From: Haloarculaceae archaeon H-GB1-1
GTDB taxonomy: Archaea > Halobacteriota > Halobacteria > Halobacteriales > Haloarculaceae
Direction: 5' to 3'
Assembly: GCA_029688825.1 (NCBI GenBank)
Contig: JARUKX010000023.1
Span: 1-55,388, forward strand
Length of the DNA: 55,388 nt
The notes under the pieces: model-generated
Databases searched by the model: none
Told to the model about the DNA's origin: nothing
The model's input: the letters and a program-made list of their open reading frames with translations, nothing else
Made by a program: the position numbers and the translations under genes
Shown here: one piece after another, positions 43,501 to 52,220 of the stretch
Layout: each line of letters begins with the position of its first letter
Position numbering within the stretch: the first letter of the stretch is position 1

Positions 43501-44742
43501 ATGTTCGAACGACGTCACAGAGCTGCACTGCTGTCGCTCCTGGTCGTGACCGCGGCGGTCGGCCCGGCCGCTGCTGCGGTGGCGGGCGGGGACGACGCCT
43601 CGGCGAAAGCACAGGGCGACGCGTATGCGGGAACGCACGTCGGATTCGATGCGACGAGTACCGCCATCGTCGACTACCGCGTGAACGACGAGCCGGTGCT
43701 GGAACGGGTCGCCGTCCAGTCGCGGTCGAAGACGGAGAGCGACGCCGGCCTCGACGTCGGCATCGACCTGACAGCGGCGACGGACCTGGTCGGAGCCGCG
43801 GTCTCGGTCGATGCGCGCACGGAGACGAACGCGAGCCTCCGAACGGACAGCGGCGCGACGCTGGTCGCACACGACACCGACCGCGGTGACCTCGTCGTCG
43901 CGGCCGGCGAGAGCGGCCAGTACGTCTCCATCGACGTGAACGACTCCGCGTCCGTCGAGAATGCGAGCGACCAGCGGGTCGTCGTCACGACCGAGAACGG
44001 GACGACGGGAACGTTCATCGTCGCCGGCAACGGGTCGGTGGCAGCGACCGACGGTAACGTCTCCGCGTCCGTCGACGAAGATAGTCGCCTCGTCTTCCGG
44101 ACCTACCCCGACGGTCGCGACGCGGCCGACGAGCGACAGGAAGCGCTCATCGCGAACGGGACTGCCACCGCCGAGGTGTACGTGCTGGCCGACGAGAACG
44201 GCGAGAACGCCAGCGACCGGCGCGCAGAGGTCGTGAACTACGGCGGTACCACGACCGTCGACGTGACCGAGTCCAGCAACGGAACGGTCGAGATGACCGC
44301 CGAGCGGTCGACCCACGACGGGACGGTCGTCATCACGTCCGTCTCCGACGCCGCCGCGAACGGCAGCGAGAATCTCACGGTCACCGTCGACGGCGAGGCC
44401 GCTGCGGAGGCGTCCTCCTACAGCGACCTTCGAGCGGCGACGAACGGCGGTGAGACCTCGAAGTACCTCGTTCGGCAGTCCACCAGCGGCGAGGCCAGTG
44501 CCGACGTCCTCGTCGCCGTGAACCACTTCTCCGAGCGGTCCATCACGGTCGAGGACGCGCAGCAGACCGACGGAACCGAGACCACCACGGAGACCGAGAG
44601 CACGACGGAGACCGACGCCGGCAGCGACGAGACGTCGACGACCGGCGGAACGACGACGTCCGGGTCCGGCCCCGGCTTCGGTCTCGGCGCGGCACTCGCC
44701 GCCCTGCTCGCGGGAGCCACGCTTCTGGTCGGCCGGCGATAG
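43501..44742 (+). CDS. Surface protein with PGF-CTERM anchor
   Basis: A 413-aa exported protein. The N-terminus has a Sec signal (residues 1-28, MFERRHRAALLSLLVVTAA). The C-terminus shows a Thr/Glu/Ser-rich spacer then GSGPGFGLGAALAALLAG and basic GRR, the PGF-CTERM signal that archaeosortase A exchanges for a lipid. The mature part is acidic, with many N-x-S/T sequons. No enzyme motif is visible; a binding or structural role at the cell surface is likely. Confidence 0.85.
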   Translation: MFERRHRAALLSLLVVTAAVGPAAAAVAGGDDASAKAQGDAYAGTHVGFDATSTAIVDYRVNDEPVLERVAVQSRSKTESDAGLDVGIDLTAATDLVGAAVSVDARTETNASLRTDSGATLVAHDTDRGDLVVAAGESGQYVSIDVNDSASVENASDQRVVVTTENGTTGTFIVAGNGSVAATDGNVSASVDEDSRLVFRTYPDGRDAADERQEALIANGTATAEVYVLADENGENASDRRAEVVNYGGTTTVDVTESSNGTVEMTAERSTHDGTVVITSVSDAAANGSENLTVTVDGEAAAEASSYSDLRAATNGGETSKYLVRQSTSGEASADVLVAVNHFSERSITVEDAQQTDGTETTTETESTTETDAGSDETSTTGGTTTSGSGPGFGLGAALAALLAGATLLVGRR

Positions 44743-44826
44743 CGCGAATCCGGCTCACAGCTTTCGAACCGCCGGCGCAGGGTAAAATTCTCTCTACCGG
44801 CCCGAAGACACGGATACCGGTCGAGG

Positions 44827-44835
44827 TTCTTTAGG
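44827..44835 (+). promoter_or_regulatory. TATA-like element before the HTH-10 regulator
   Basis: TTCTTTAGG lies about 26 bp upstream of the GTG at 44856. Confidence 0.35.
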
Positions 44836-44855
44836 CTCGAATCGGTATCTACCGT

Positions 44856-45518
44856 GTGAGCCTGATCGCCGATTTCAGCGTACCGGCCGAATCGTTCTGT
44901 CTCGAGCAGACGCTCGACTCGGTTCCGGAGATGACCGTCGAACTGGACAGGCTAGCGGCTCACAGCCCGGAGTACGTCATGCCGTTCCTGTGGGTCCTCG
45001 GCGACGAGTGGGACCGGTTCGAAGCGGCGCTGGCCGACGACCCGACGGTCGTCGAGTACTCGGTGAGTGACTCGTTCGAGGACCTCCGCCTCTACCAGTT
45101 CCGGTGGGCCGACGTCGTGACCGAGCGACTGCACGTCATCCTCGACAGCGACGGCACCATCCTCGAAGGTCGGGCCAGCGGCCCCGAATGGCGGCTTCAG
45201 GTGCGCTTCGGGTCCCGGGAGCACTTCGCGACGTTCCGGGAGTACTTCGAGGACGGGGGACCGATCACACTCCACCAGCTGACCGAGCCGACGAGCAGTC
45301 GGCACCGCGGATATGGGCTCTCGGAGAAGCAGCGGATCGCGCTGCTCATGGCCTACGACAAGGGTTACTACGACGTCCCCCGGACGGCGACTGGGGGTGA
45401 GGTCGCGGGCGAACTGGGCGTCACACAACAGGCAGTCTCGGCGCGACTGCGCCGAGCGATGGCGACGCTCATCGAGAACACGTTACTCCGATACGGCGAT
45501 GGCGGCCCCACGCAATAA
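44856..45518 (+). CDS. HTH-10 (bacterio-opsin-activator-like) transcription regulator
   Basis: A 220-aa regulator. The first ~150 residues form a sensor-like domain (FSVPAESFCLEQTLDSVPEMTV opening). The C-terminal HTH-10 motif is YGLSEKQRIALLMAYDKGYYDVPR, then the second helix pair GGEVAGELGVTQQAVSARLRRA. This Bat-type architecture is a haloarchaeal hallmark; targets are unknown. The GTG start leaves the sensor intact. It is followed by a small HTH-like gene on the same strand. Confidence 0.9.
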   Translation: MSLIADFSVPAESFCLEQTLDSVPEMTVELDRLAAHSPEYVMPFLWVLGDEWDRFEAALADDPTVVEYSVSDSFEDLRLYQFRWADVVTERLHVILDSDGTILEGRASGPEWRLQVRFGSREHFATFREYFEDGGPITLHQLTEPTSSRHRGYGLSEKQRIALLMAYDKGYYDVPRTATGGEVAGELGVTQQAVSARLRRAMATLIENTLLRYGDGGPTQ

Positions 45519-45582
45519 GGGGTAGTTCAATCAAGCACTGCGCTTACACGTCTCGACCGACCTACTGTTCAATACTACGACA

Positions 45583-45604
45583 GTTGGAGCGCGGACGCTC
45601 CAAC
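45583..45604. repeat. 22-bp perfect inverted repeat before the DUF7344-type gene
   Basis: GTTGGAGCG-CGGA-CGCTCCAAC is perfectly symmetrical over both 9-bp arms. It ends 20 bp before the GTG at 45625, in the position of an operator or a leader hairpin. Confidence 0.7.
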
Positions 45605-45624
45605 GTCGTTCCTGGAGTTACACC

Positions 45625-45957
45625 GTGCCAACACCTGACACATCGCACAAGAGTACCCCGTTCGACGACATCGTCGAAGCACTCGACACGCGAGTTCGTC
45701 GGAGGCTGCTCGTTCAACTCCTCCACCGTCCGGAGGACGAACCAGTGCACGTCGACGATTTCGACTTCGACTGCGATGCGGACAGCGTGGCAGTCCAGTT
45801 GCACCACGTCCACCTCCCGAAGCTCGCGGACATGGGCTTCGTCGAGTGGGACGATGAGACCGGCGAGGTTCGATGCGGCCCGCGGTTCGACCTGCTGGAG
45901 CCGGTCCTCGACGTCCTCGACGAGCACGAAGACGCGCTTCCGGACCACTACCTGTAA
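45625..45957 (+). CDS. DUF7344-like winged-helix protein
   Basis: A 110-aa acidic protein. Its core reads DTRVRRRLLVQLLHRPEDEP, then SVAVQLHHVHLPKLADMGFVEWDD, the layout of the small haloarchaeal DUF7344 winged-helix proteins. It is probably a DNA-binding regulator. The GTG at 45625 is the first codon after the inverted repeat. It may form a regulatory pair with the HTH-10 gene upstream. Confidence 0.75.
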   Translation: MPTPDTSHKSTPFDDIVEALDTRVRRRLLVQLLHRPEDEPVHVDDFDFDCDADSVAVQLHHVHLPKLADMGFVEWDDETGEVRCGPRFDLLEPVLDVLDEHEDALPDHYL

Positions 45958-45993
45958 AACTGATCCCCGAGACGGCGAACCGGGTCCGTCGGG

Positions 45994-48168
45994 TCAGTCC
46001 GCGGGCTCGCGCGATTTCGCGCTCGTCCGCCTGCCACCGAGCGTGTACAGCCAGAGAATGCCCAGTCCCAGGCCGTAGATGAGCGAGATGGGGATGGCGA
46101 ACAGGAGCGTCGTGAAGATGTCCCCCGGAGTGAACAGCATCGAGAAGACGAAGACGGCGAAGACGACGCTCCGCCAGCGGTCTCGCATGACCTCGTAGGG
46201 AACCAGACCGCCGCGGTGGAACAGGAACATCGAGACGGGAACCTCCGCGAGCAGACCGATACCCACCGTCGTCGCGATGACGAGCCACCCGAAGTTGTTG
46301 ATCCGGTAGGAGATGACCATGTGGGAGCTGAGCGCGTCGGTCGCCAGCCACGAGATGATGGCCGGCGCGACGTGGAAGAAGCCGATCAGACTCCCGCCGA
46401 CGACGCCGCCGACGAGCGTGACCCCCCACACCGCGAGGACGCGCCGGTCACCGCGTGCGAAGCCCCGTTCTTTCAGCGCCGGCCACGCGTAGTACAGCAC
46501 GACGGGCAGTACCGCGACCGCGCCGAGCAGCGTGGCGAACTTCACCTCGAAGATGAGCGCCTCGACCGGGTGGAGCGTGACGATGTCGACGTCCAGAACC
46601 ATCTGCGGCGGCATCCGGGAGAGGAAGGATTCTTTGACGTCCTTGATGCCACCGCTGTAGAGGAACCCGAACACCGACACCATGACCACCATGAAGACGC
46701 CCGCGATGCGGAACGACTTCGAGGTGAGGCTGTCGATGATGAACGCGATGTCGGTGTAGTAGCCGCCGATGTCCTCCTCGGTGGTCTCCTCCTCGGTGAA
46801 CGCGTCCACGACGCCGGTCGTCGTCTGCGTGACCACGTCCGAGTCCTCGTCGGGCTCGGAGTCGGCGTCCTCATCCTCGGTCTCGCTCTGAATCTGGTCG
46901 AAGCGGTCGAGGATGGCTCGGGCCTTCTCCTTGTCGTCCTCGTCCATCGCGCGCTGGGCGTGGTCGACCGCTTCGTCCTCGTCGAGTTGCTCGAACACTT
47001 CGGGTGGGGCCGCGCGGACCCCGTCGGCCGGAATCTCGTCGAGGTCGATCTTCGACGGCGCGCCGACGCTCGACGGCGCGGGCCCGCCGAGGTAGTCGTC
47101 GTCGACCGCCTGTTCGAGTTCCTGGGTGGCGAAGTAGAACAGCGTCACACCGACGGCGACCAGCGCGACGACGCCGGCGACGATGCCGGCGGCGACCTCC
47201 AGTTGGAGCCCGGTCGCCGCGTCGAGCGGCGGGAGCTGTCTGGCGTACTTCGGCGGGAGTCGCCCGAGAGAGCGGTTGACCGCCGCGACGCCGCCGCGCG
47301 TGAAGAAACCGTAGACTGCCGCGCCCGCGAGCAGCGCGACGCCGGCGAGCACGTTCCAGCGCTTGCGTGCGACTGCCGGGAAGTCGACCGACTCGCTGGA
47401 CCGTTTCGTCAGGACGACCAGCTTCGAGAGTTTCAGGCTCGCCAGGTAGAGGCCGATGAGCGGCACCGCCCACATGACCTGTGTGAACGGGTCCGGCGGC
47501 GAGAAGACGGCACCGAACGCGAAGATGCCCACGACCGCGTAGCGCCACTTGTCGCGGAAGGTCTCGTACTGGACGATCTCGGTGTACGAGAGGACGCTCA
47601 TCGCCAGGGGCAACTGCGCGGCGAATCCGAACGACGCCGAAAGCAGCGCGATGAACTGCGTCCACTTGACGATGGACCACGTCGGATTGAAGCCGGCACC
47701 GATAGCGTTCGACGCCAGGAAGTCCAGCATCACCGGGAAGAACACCACGTAGGAGTAGGTGACGCCGAGCGTGAACAGGGTCAACACGAAGACGACGAGC
47801 AACGCGAGCTTCCATCGGGGCACCTTGTCGCTGGGCCACCACCCGCGTTTGCGGAGCGAGTCCCGGGAGTAGTATATCAGAATCGGCAGCGTCAGTACCG
47901 CGCCGACGACCATCCCGATCTTCGCCTGCAACAGGATGACGTCGAACGGCGTGACCGCGATGACGTCGATGTGCGGATTCTGGTTCAGGTCGGCCTTCAG
48001 CCTGTCCCAGATGAACATCCGCAGCGCGTAGATGGTCACCAGCAGCCCGAAGACGAACACGAGGAACGCCTTCTGGAGGTGTTGCTGGGCGGTCGAGAGC
48101 ATCTCGCCGAGCGTCTCTCGGCCGCTCGCGACGGCCCGGCGAGTGTCTTCGTCCATAGCCCCAGCCAT
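45994..48168 (-). CDS. tatC2: Tat translocase subunit TatCt: two fused TatC domains
   Basis: A 724-aa membrane protein made of two TatC domains joined by a linker. The N-terminal TatC lies at about residues 15-240. A hydrophilic acidic linker spans roughly 345-455 (DEDDKEKARAILDRF, then a Glu-rich part), and a second TatC covers about 465-710. Haloarchaeal TatCt is known for this arrangement. Together with TatCo it exports folded proteins, the dominant secretion route in many halophiles. The start at 48168 is chosen for position; an upstream in-frame ATG at 48210 adds 14 residues. It is divergent from tatCo. Confidence 0.93.
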   Translation of the reverse strand: MAGAMDEDTRRAVASGRETLGEMLSTAQQHLQKAFLVFVFGLLVTIYALRMFIWDRLKADLNQNPHIDVIAVTPFDVILLQAKIGMVVGAVLTLPILIYYSRDSLRKRGWWPSDKVPRWKLALLVVFVLTLFTLGVTYSYVVFFPVMLDFLASNAIGAGFNPTWSIVKWTQFIALLSASFGFAAQLPLAMSVLSYTEIVQYETFRDKWRYAVVGIFAFGAVFSPPDPFTQVMWAVPLIGLYLASLKLSKLVVLTKRSSESVDFPAVARKRWNVLAGVALLAGAAVYGFFTRGGVAAVNRSLGRLPPKYARQLPPLDAATGLQLEVAAGIVAGVVALVAVGVTLFYFATQELEQAVDDDYLGGPAPSSVGAPSKIDLDEIPADGVRAAPPEVFEQLDEDEAVDHAQRAMDEDDKEKARAILDRFDQIQSETEDEDADSEPDEDSDVVTQTTTGVVDAFTEEETTEEDIGGYYTDIAFIIDSLTSKSFRIAGVFMVVMVSVFGFLYSGGIKDVKESFLSRMPPQMVLDVDIVTLHPVEALIFEVKFATLLGAVAVLPVVLYYAWPALKERGFARGDRRVLAVWGVTLVGGVVGGSLIGFFHVAPAIISWLATDALSSHMVISYRINNFGWLVIATTVGIGLLAEVPVSMFLFHRGGLVPYEVMRDRWRSVVFAVFVFSMLFTPGDIFTTLLFAIPISLIYGLGLGILWLYTLGGRRTSAKSREPAD

Positions 48169-48262
48169 GTCTCCGGATTCTAGCTCTCTCGCTGTTATCA
48201 ATTTTCTCATCCCCCTACGGGATGGCCGGCAGTCGGCCCCTGACCCACCGAACGAAAAGAAG

Positions 48263-48272
48263 GCTTACAATA
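48263..48272 (+). promoter_or_regulatory. TATA box of tatCo
   Basis: GCTTACAATA is centred about 28 bp before the ATG at 48296, giving a leaderless transcript. It lies in the 127-bp gap shared with the divergent tatCt. Confidence 0.5.
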
Positions 48273-48295
48273 GCCCGCGGCCAAGCGACTCGCGA

Positions 48296-49606
48296 ATGGC
48301 AGACGGCGAACCCGCAAGTCCCGAGGATTCACCCTCCGGCTTCGAGGCCCCACCGGGACCGCTGGACGAGCCCCCAGACCCGCCGGACCCGGAGGGCCTC
48401 CCGAGCGCGCCCGACGACCAGGAGATGCCCCTCGCGGACCACATCGAGGAGATGGTCCAGCGGTTGCTCGTCGTCCTCGTCGTCCTCGGCGTCGCGAGCG
48501 GGATCGTCTTCCCCTTCGCGGACCAGCTCATCAACTTCCTCTGGTACGAGTTTCTGCCGGGCACCTTCGAGCAGTGCCCGACGAGAGGGAACTCGGACAT
48601 CGCCTGTCCACACCTCTACCACCCGCTCGCGCTGATGCTGGCGCGGTTCAAGGTCTCCTCGCTGGTCGGGTTCATCGTCGCGCTCCCGGTCGGCGTCTAC
48701 CAGACCTACCGGTTCATGCGGCCAGGGCTCTACCCGCGCGAGCGGAAGTACTACCTCGCGTCGGTGCCGACGAGCCTCGTCCTGGCGTCGTTCGGCGTCC
48801 TGTTCGCGTTCTTCCTCGTCCTGCCCGTGCTGTTCGTCTTCTTCACGGGCTACACGCAGTCGGCGGCGAACGTCGCGTTCGGGCTCGGCGAGACGTTCAA
48901 CCTCATCGTCCTGATGATCGGCTTCTTCGCGCTCATCTTCCAGATTCCGCTGCTGGTCATGCTGGCCATCATGATGGGGCTGACCACCGAGCAGTGGCTC
49001 ACCGAACGCCGCCTGTACTTCTGGGGTGGGTTCGCCACCGTCGCCTTCATCTTCAGCCCCGACCCGACCGGGATGGCTCCGTTCCTCGTCGCCATGACGA
49101 TGATCGGCCTGTTCGAGGGGACGCTCGGCCTGCTGCGGTGGACGAAGCGCGACTCGCTGTGGCCCGCGCCGGCGGCGCTGGAGAAGCGCCGCCCGACTGC
49201 GTGGTTGCTCGCCGGCCTCGTCGGCTACCTCGCGAGTTCGATACCGGTCCCGCCGGGCTACATCAGCCGGCTCCCGACCCCGGTCATCGACGCGCTGGCG
49301 AGTGCGAACCTCCTGAGTGCGATGCCGCTCGTCATCGCGCTCCTCGTCGTCGTCGCGTTCGAGGCGACCGTCTACGTGCTCACGCAGGCGCGCCGCTGGA
49401 CGGTTCGGCGGCTCCTCATCAAGATCCGCGGCGCGGTGTGGCTGGCCGCCGTCGTCCTCGGCTATCTCGGCAGCCCCAACGCCATCCTCCGGACGGCGTT
49501 CACCACGGTGAACCTCCCGACGCGGACGGCGCTCCTCGTCGCCGGCGCGACGCTCGTCGCGTTCGAGGCGACCATCTTCGTCTCGCGCGCTGTGCGCGGC
49601 GACTGA
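48296..49606 (+). CDS. tatC1: Tat translocase subunit TatCo
   Basis: A 436-aa single-copy TatC. A Pro/Asp/Glu-rich cytosolic N-terminus of about 45 residues precedes the first helix (MPLADHIEEMVQRLLVVLVVL, where the HxxE-type motif of TatC appears). Six core helices end near residue 285. Extra C-terminal helices (about 300-320, 345-365, 382-395, 408-425) are not part of bacterial TatC. It recognises twin-arginine signals such as that of the protein at 16673. Confidence 0.93.
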   Translation: MADGEPASPEDSPSGFEAPPGPLDEPPDPPDPEGLPSAPDDQEMPLADHIEEMVQRLLVVLVVLGVASGIVFPFADQLINFLWYEFLPGTFEQCPTRGNSDIACPHLYHPLALMLARFKVSSLVGFIVALPVGVYQTYRFMRPGLYPRERKYYLASVPTSLVLASFGVLFAFFLVLPVLFVFFTGYTQSAANVAFGLGETFNLIVLMIGFFALIFQIPLLVMLAIMMGLTTEQWLTERRLYFWGGFATVAFIFSPDPTGMAPFLVAMTMIGLFEGTLGLLRWTKRDSLWPAPAALEKRRPTAWLLAGLVGYLASSIPVPPGYISRLPTPVIDALASANLLSAMPLVIALLVVVAFEATVYVLTQARRWTVRRLLIKIRGAVWLAAVVLGYLGSPNAILRTAFTTVNLPTRTALLVAGATLVAFEATIFVSRAVRGD

Positions 49607-49649
49607 CCCGACCCGAACCTTCTCACGCCCGCCGCCCCTCCGACGAGTC

Positions 49650-50264
49650 ATGGGCAGCATCATCCTCCTCCGCCACGGGGAGACCGACTGGAACAGCGAG
49701 GACCGCATCCAGGGCTGGGCACCGAAGGGCCTGAACGACCGCGGTCGCGAGCAGGCCCGCGCGGCCGGTCGTCACCTCGCCGACGAGTACGACGTGGACC
49801 GGATGATCGTCTCGGATCTCGAACGGACGCGCGAGACCGCAGAGATGGTTCGCGAGGGCGGGGTCGACTGCGAACCGACCTTCGACGAGGCCTGGCGAGA
49901 GCGGGACTTCGGCGTCTTCCAGGGCTTCGAGCGCGACGAGGTGCTCGAACTGCGACCGCGGGCGGCCGAACTTGAGAGTCTGACGGCGCTCGACGACATC
50001 GACAACGGCGAGGACAGGGCGACGGTCCGCGAGCGCGTCGAGGGCGCGTTCGAGGAGCTACTGGCGACCACGGACGACGAGACCGTTCTCGTGGTCACCC
50101 ACGGCGGCCCCATCAGAATCGTGCTGGGCCACGTGAAGGAACTCGAGGTCGAGCAGACGCTCAGACAGCACTCGCCGCACAACTGCGGCATCAGTGAAGT
50201 CGACGTCCACGAGCGACGGCTGCGGCGAGAGAACGAGACGGCGGAGTCGGAGTTCGACGGGTAG
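49650..50264 (+). CDS. Histidine-phosphatase-superfamily protein
   Basis: A 204-aa enzyme of the phosphoglycerate-mutase-like fold. The phospho-acceptor His 9 is in LLRHGETDWN, the second catalytic His is in VVTHGGPIRIV, and SDLERTRETAEMV and FDEAWRERDFGVFQG are conserved. It resembles GpmB/CobC-like phosphatases; the substrate is unknown. It lies 43 bp after tatCo on the same strand and converges on larE. Confidence 0.87.
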   Translation: MGSIILLRHGETDWNSEDRIQGWAPKGLNDRGREQARAAGRHLADEYDVDRMIVSDLERTRETAEMVREGGVDCEPTFDEAWRERDFGVFQGFERDEVLELRPRAAELESLTALDDIDNGEDRATVRERVEGAFEELLATTDDETVLVVTHGGPIRIVLGHVKELEVEQTLRQHSPHNCGISEVDVHERRLRRENETAESEFDG

Positions 50265-50279
50265 TCGAGTACTCGACCG

Positions 50280-51161
50280 TTAGCTCGGATAGTCGGCGTC
50301 GAACACGTTCGCGACGACGTCCTCCGAGTCGGCGTCCTCGGTCGCTTCGTCCTCCGGACTGACGCTGCCGGTCCGGTAGCCGTGGAGGTCGAGGGTGACG
50401 TGGTCGAAGCCGCAGTCGGCGACGTGGTCGCGTGCCGCGCGGACGAAGTCCGGGTCGAGCGCCACGTCGAGTTCGTCTGGACCGACCTCGATGCGGGCGA
50501 GACCGTCGTGGTCCCGGACGCGGAACTGCTCGAAGCCCCAGGTCCTGAGGAGGCGTTCGGCCTTCTCGACGCGGGAGAGCTTCGTTTCCGTCACTTCGAG
50601 CCCCGTCGGGATGCGCGAGGAGAGACATGCCATCGATGGCTTGTCTGCGACCGAGAGGTCGTACTCGCGGGCGATGTCCCGGACCTCGGGTTTGGTGACG
50701 CCGTGTTCCAGCAGCGGCGAGTAGGCGTCCAGTTCCTCGACGGCACGCAGGCCCGGTCGGTGGCCCTCGCCGGGGTCGCTCGCGTTCGTGCCGTCACAGA
50801 CGATGTCGATGCCGAGTTCCTTCGCACGGTCGAACATCGCCGAGAGGCGCATCGACCGGCAGTGATAGCACCGCTGGTCGTCGTTCTCGACGAACGACTT
50901 GCTGTCGAGTTCGCTGAACTCGACGATCTCGTGACGGATGCCGATCTCCTCGGCGACGCGGGTCGCGTCGTCGAGTTCGGCGGCGGGCAGTGTCTCGCTC
51001 TTTGCGGTGCAGGCGACGGCCGAATCGCCGAGGGCGTCGTGGGCGAGTGCGGCGACGACACTGGAGTCGACGCCACCCGAGAAGGCGACGAGGACGCCGT
51101 CGCGCTCGGCCAGATCCGCACGCGCGGCACGGAGCTTCTCCTGCACGGACGCGGCTGACAT
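50280..51161 (-). CDS. larE: ATP-dependent sacrificial sulfur transferase LarE
   Basis: A 293-aa PP-loop enzyme that adenylates and inserts sulfur during synthesis of the nickel-pincer cofactor. The PP-loop is SGGVDSS (residues 28-34). Cysteines at 98, 101 (CYHC) and 179 (SMACLSSR) match the three-cysteine, [4Fe-4S]-type LarE group rather than the single-Cys sacrificial one; C179 corresponds to Lactobacillus C176. No larA, larB or larC lies nearby. The ATG at 51161 gives the family start. Confidence 0.9.
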   Translation of the reverse strand: MSAASVQEKLRAARADLAERDGVLVAFSGGVDSSVVAALAHDALGDSAVACTAKSETLPAAELDDATRVAEEIGIRHEIVEFSELDSKSFVENDDQRCYHCRSMRLSAMFDRAKELGIDIVCDGTNASDPGEGHRPGLRAVEELDAYSPLLEHGVTKPEVRDIAREYDLSVADKPSMACLSSRIPTGLEVTETKLSRVEKAERLLRTWGFEQFRVRDHDGLARIEVGPDELDVALDPDFVRAARDHVADCGFDHVTLDLHGYRTGSVSPEDEATEDADSEDVVANVFDADYPS

Positions 51162-51220
51162 GGACCGGGATTCGGACCGCGCGAGCAAAAGACCGTTGAC
51201 CTCGCCCGACGTGGCGGTAC

Positions 51221-51230
51221 GTTTATTTCA
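51221..51230 (+). promoter_or_regulatory. TATA box of the MinD-like gene
   Basis: GTTTATTTCA is centred about 28 bp before the ATG at 51253. Confidence 0.5.
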
Positions 51231-51252
51231 CCGATATTTGTATACAACCAGT

Positions 51253-52131
51253 ATGGGAATCTACGCGTTCGCTGGTGGCAAAGGAGGCGTCGGGAAGACG
51301 ACGACGACCCTGAACGTCGGCGTCTCCCTGGCGCGAAATGGCTACGAGGTGACGGTCGTGGACGCCGACCTCGCGATGACCGACCTCGGGTACCTGCTCG
51401 AGGACGACCTCGACGCCGGGATTCACGACGTCCTGGCCGGCGAGTGCTCGCTCTCCAAAGCGACTATCGAAGGACCCCACGGCGTCCAGCTGATCCCCGG
51501 ACACAGGAGTCTGGAAGCACTCCGGGACGCGGACCCGTCGAAGCTGGCGGCCGTGTTCGGAACCCTGTCGAAGGACGACGAGTTCGTCCTCGTCGACACG
51601 GGGGCGGGGCTGAGCCACGAGGTTCTCGTCTCGCTCGGGGCTGCCGACGGTGCGTTCGTCGTGACGACGCCGAAGTCCACGGCGGTCGGCGACGCGACGC
51701 AGACCGAAGCCATCGCCGACCGGGTAGACGGGACGCTCCTCGGAACCGTGGTCACCCGCGTGCGGTCACCCGACGGCCTCGAGTCGGTCGCCGACGAGAT
51801 GGACACGCCGGTCGTCGGTTCGGTACCGGAGGAGACGCGATTGTCTCGCTCGCCCCTCATCGTCGCGGACGGGCCCGTGCCGGACGAGCACAGCGCTGCG
51901 GCCGGCTATCGCCACCTCGCTCGACTGCTCGAGGCCTGCGACGACGCAGCGGACCCGCAGACCGTCGCGTCGGAATTCGACGAGCCGCCCGTCCCGCCGG
52001 CAGATTTCGACCCTGCGGACGTCGAACCGGAGACGACGGAGCAAGTGGACTCACCGACGGTGGACGAGGGCGACGGCGCGGAGGCGGACGACGGACCCGT
52101 CGGCCTGTTCGGGTCGCTGCTCGGCAGGTGA
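51253..52131 (+). CDS. MinD/ParA-family ATPase
   Basis: A 292-aa deviant-Walker ATPase. Walker A is KGGVGKTT (residues 10-17), VDADLAMTDLG follows, and the VDTGAG region acts as Walker B. A ~60-residue acidic Pro/Glu-rich C-terminal tail ends GLFGSLLGR, an amphipathic stretch that may associate with membrane. In haloarchaea several MinD paralogues position cell appendages rather than the division ring. Its exact role is unknown. It lies divergent from larE, with 91 bp between starts. Confidence 0.87.
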   Translation: MGIYAFAGGKGGVGKTTTTLNVGVSLARNGYEVTVVDADLAMTDLGYLLEDDLDAGIHDVLAGECSLSKATIEGPHGVQLIPGHRSLEALRDADPSKLAAVFGTLSKDDEFVLVDTGAGLSHEVLVSLGAADGAFVVTTPKSTAVGDATQTEAIADRVDGTLLGTVVTRVRSPDGLESVADEMDTPVVGSVPEETRLSRSPLIVADGPVPDEHSAAAGYRHLARLLEACDDAADPQTVASEFDEPPVPPADFDPADVEPETTEQVDSPTVDEGDGAEADDGPVGLFGSLLGR

Positions 52132-52220
52132 GTGGCGTTCGGTTCGGCTACAGCGCGCGGGCCGCAGTCGGCAGCGCCAGCAGGAGGTTTATTCTCACCG
52201 ACCGCGATAGCGCCAGCTAG

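Noticed and set aside
46216-48183. Long plus-strand open frame opposite tatCt
   Set aside because: The translation is almost all Arg, Asp, Glu and His with no domain. It mirrors the TatCt codons.
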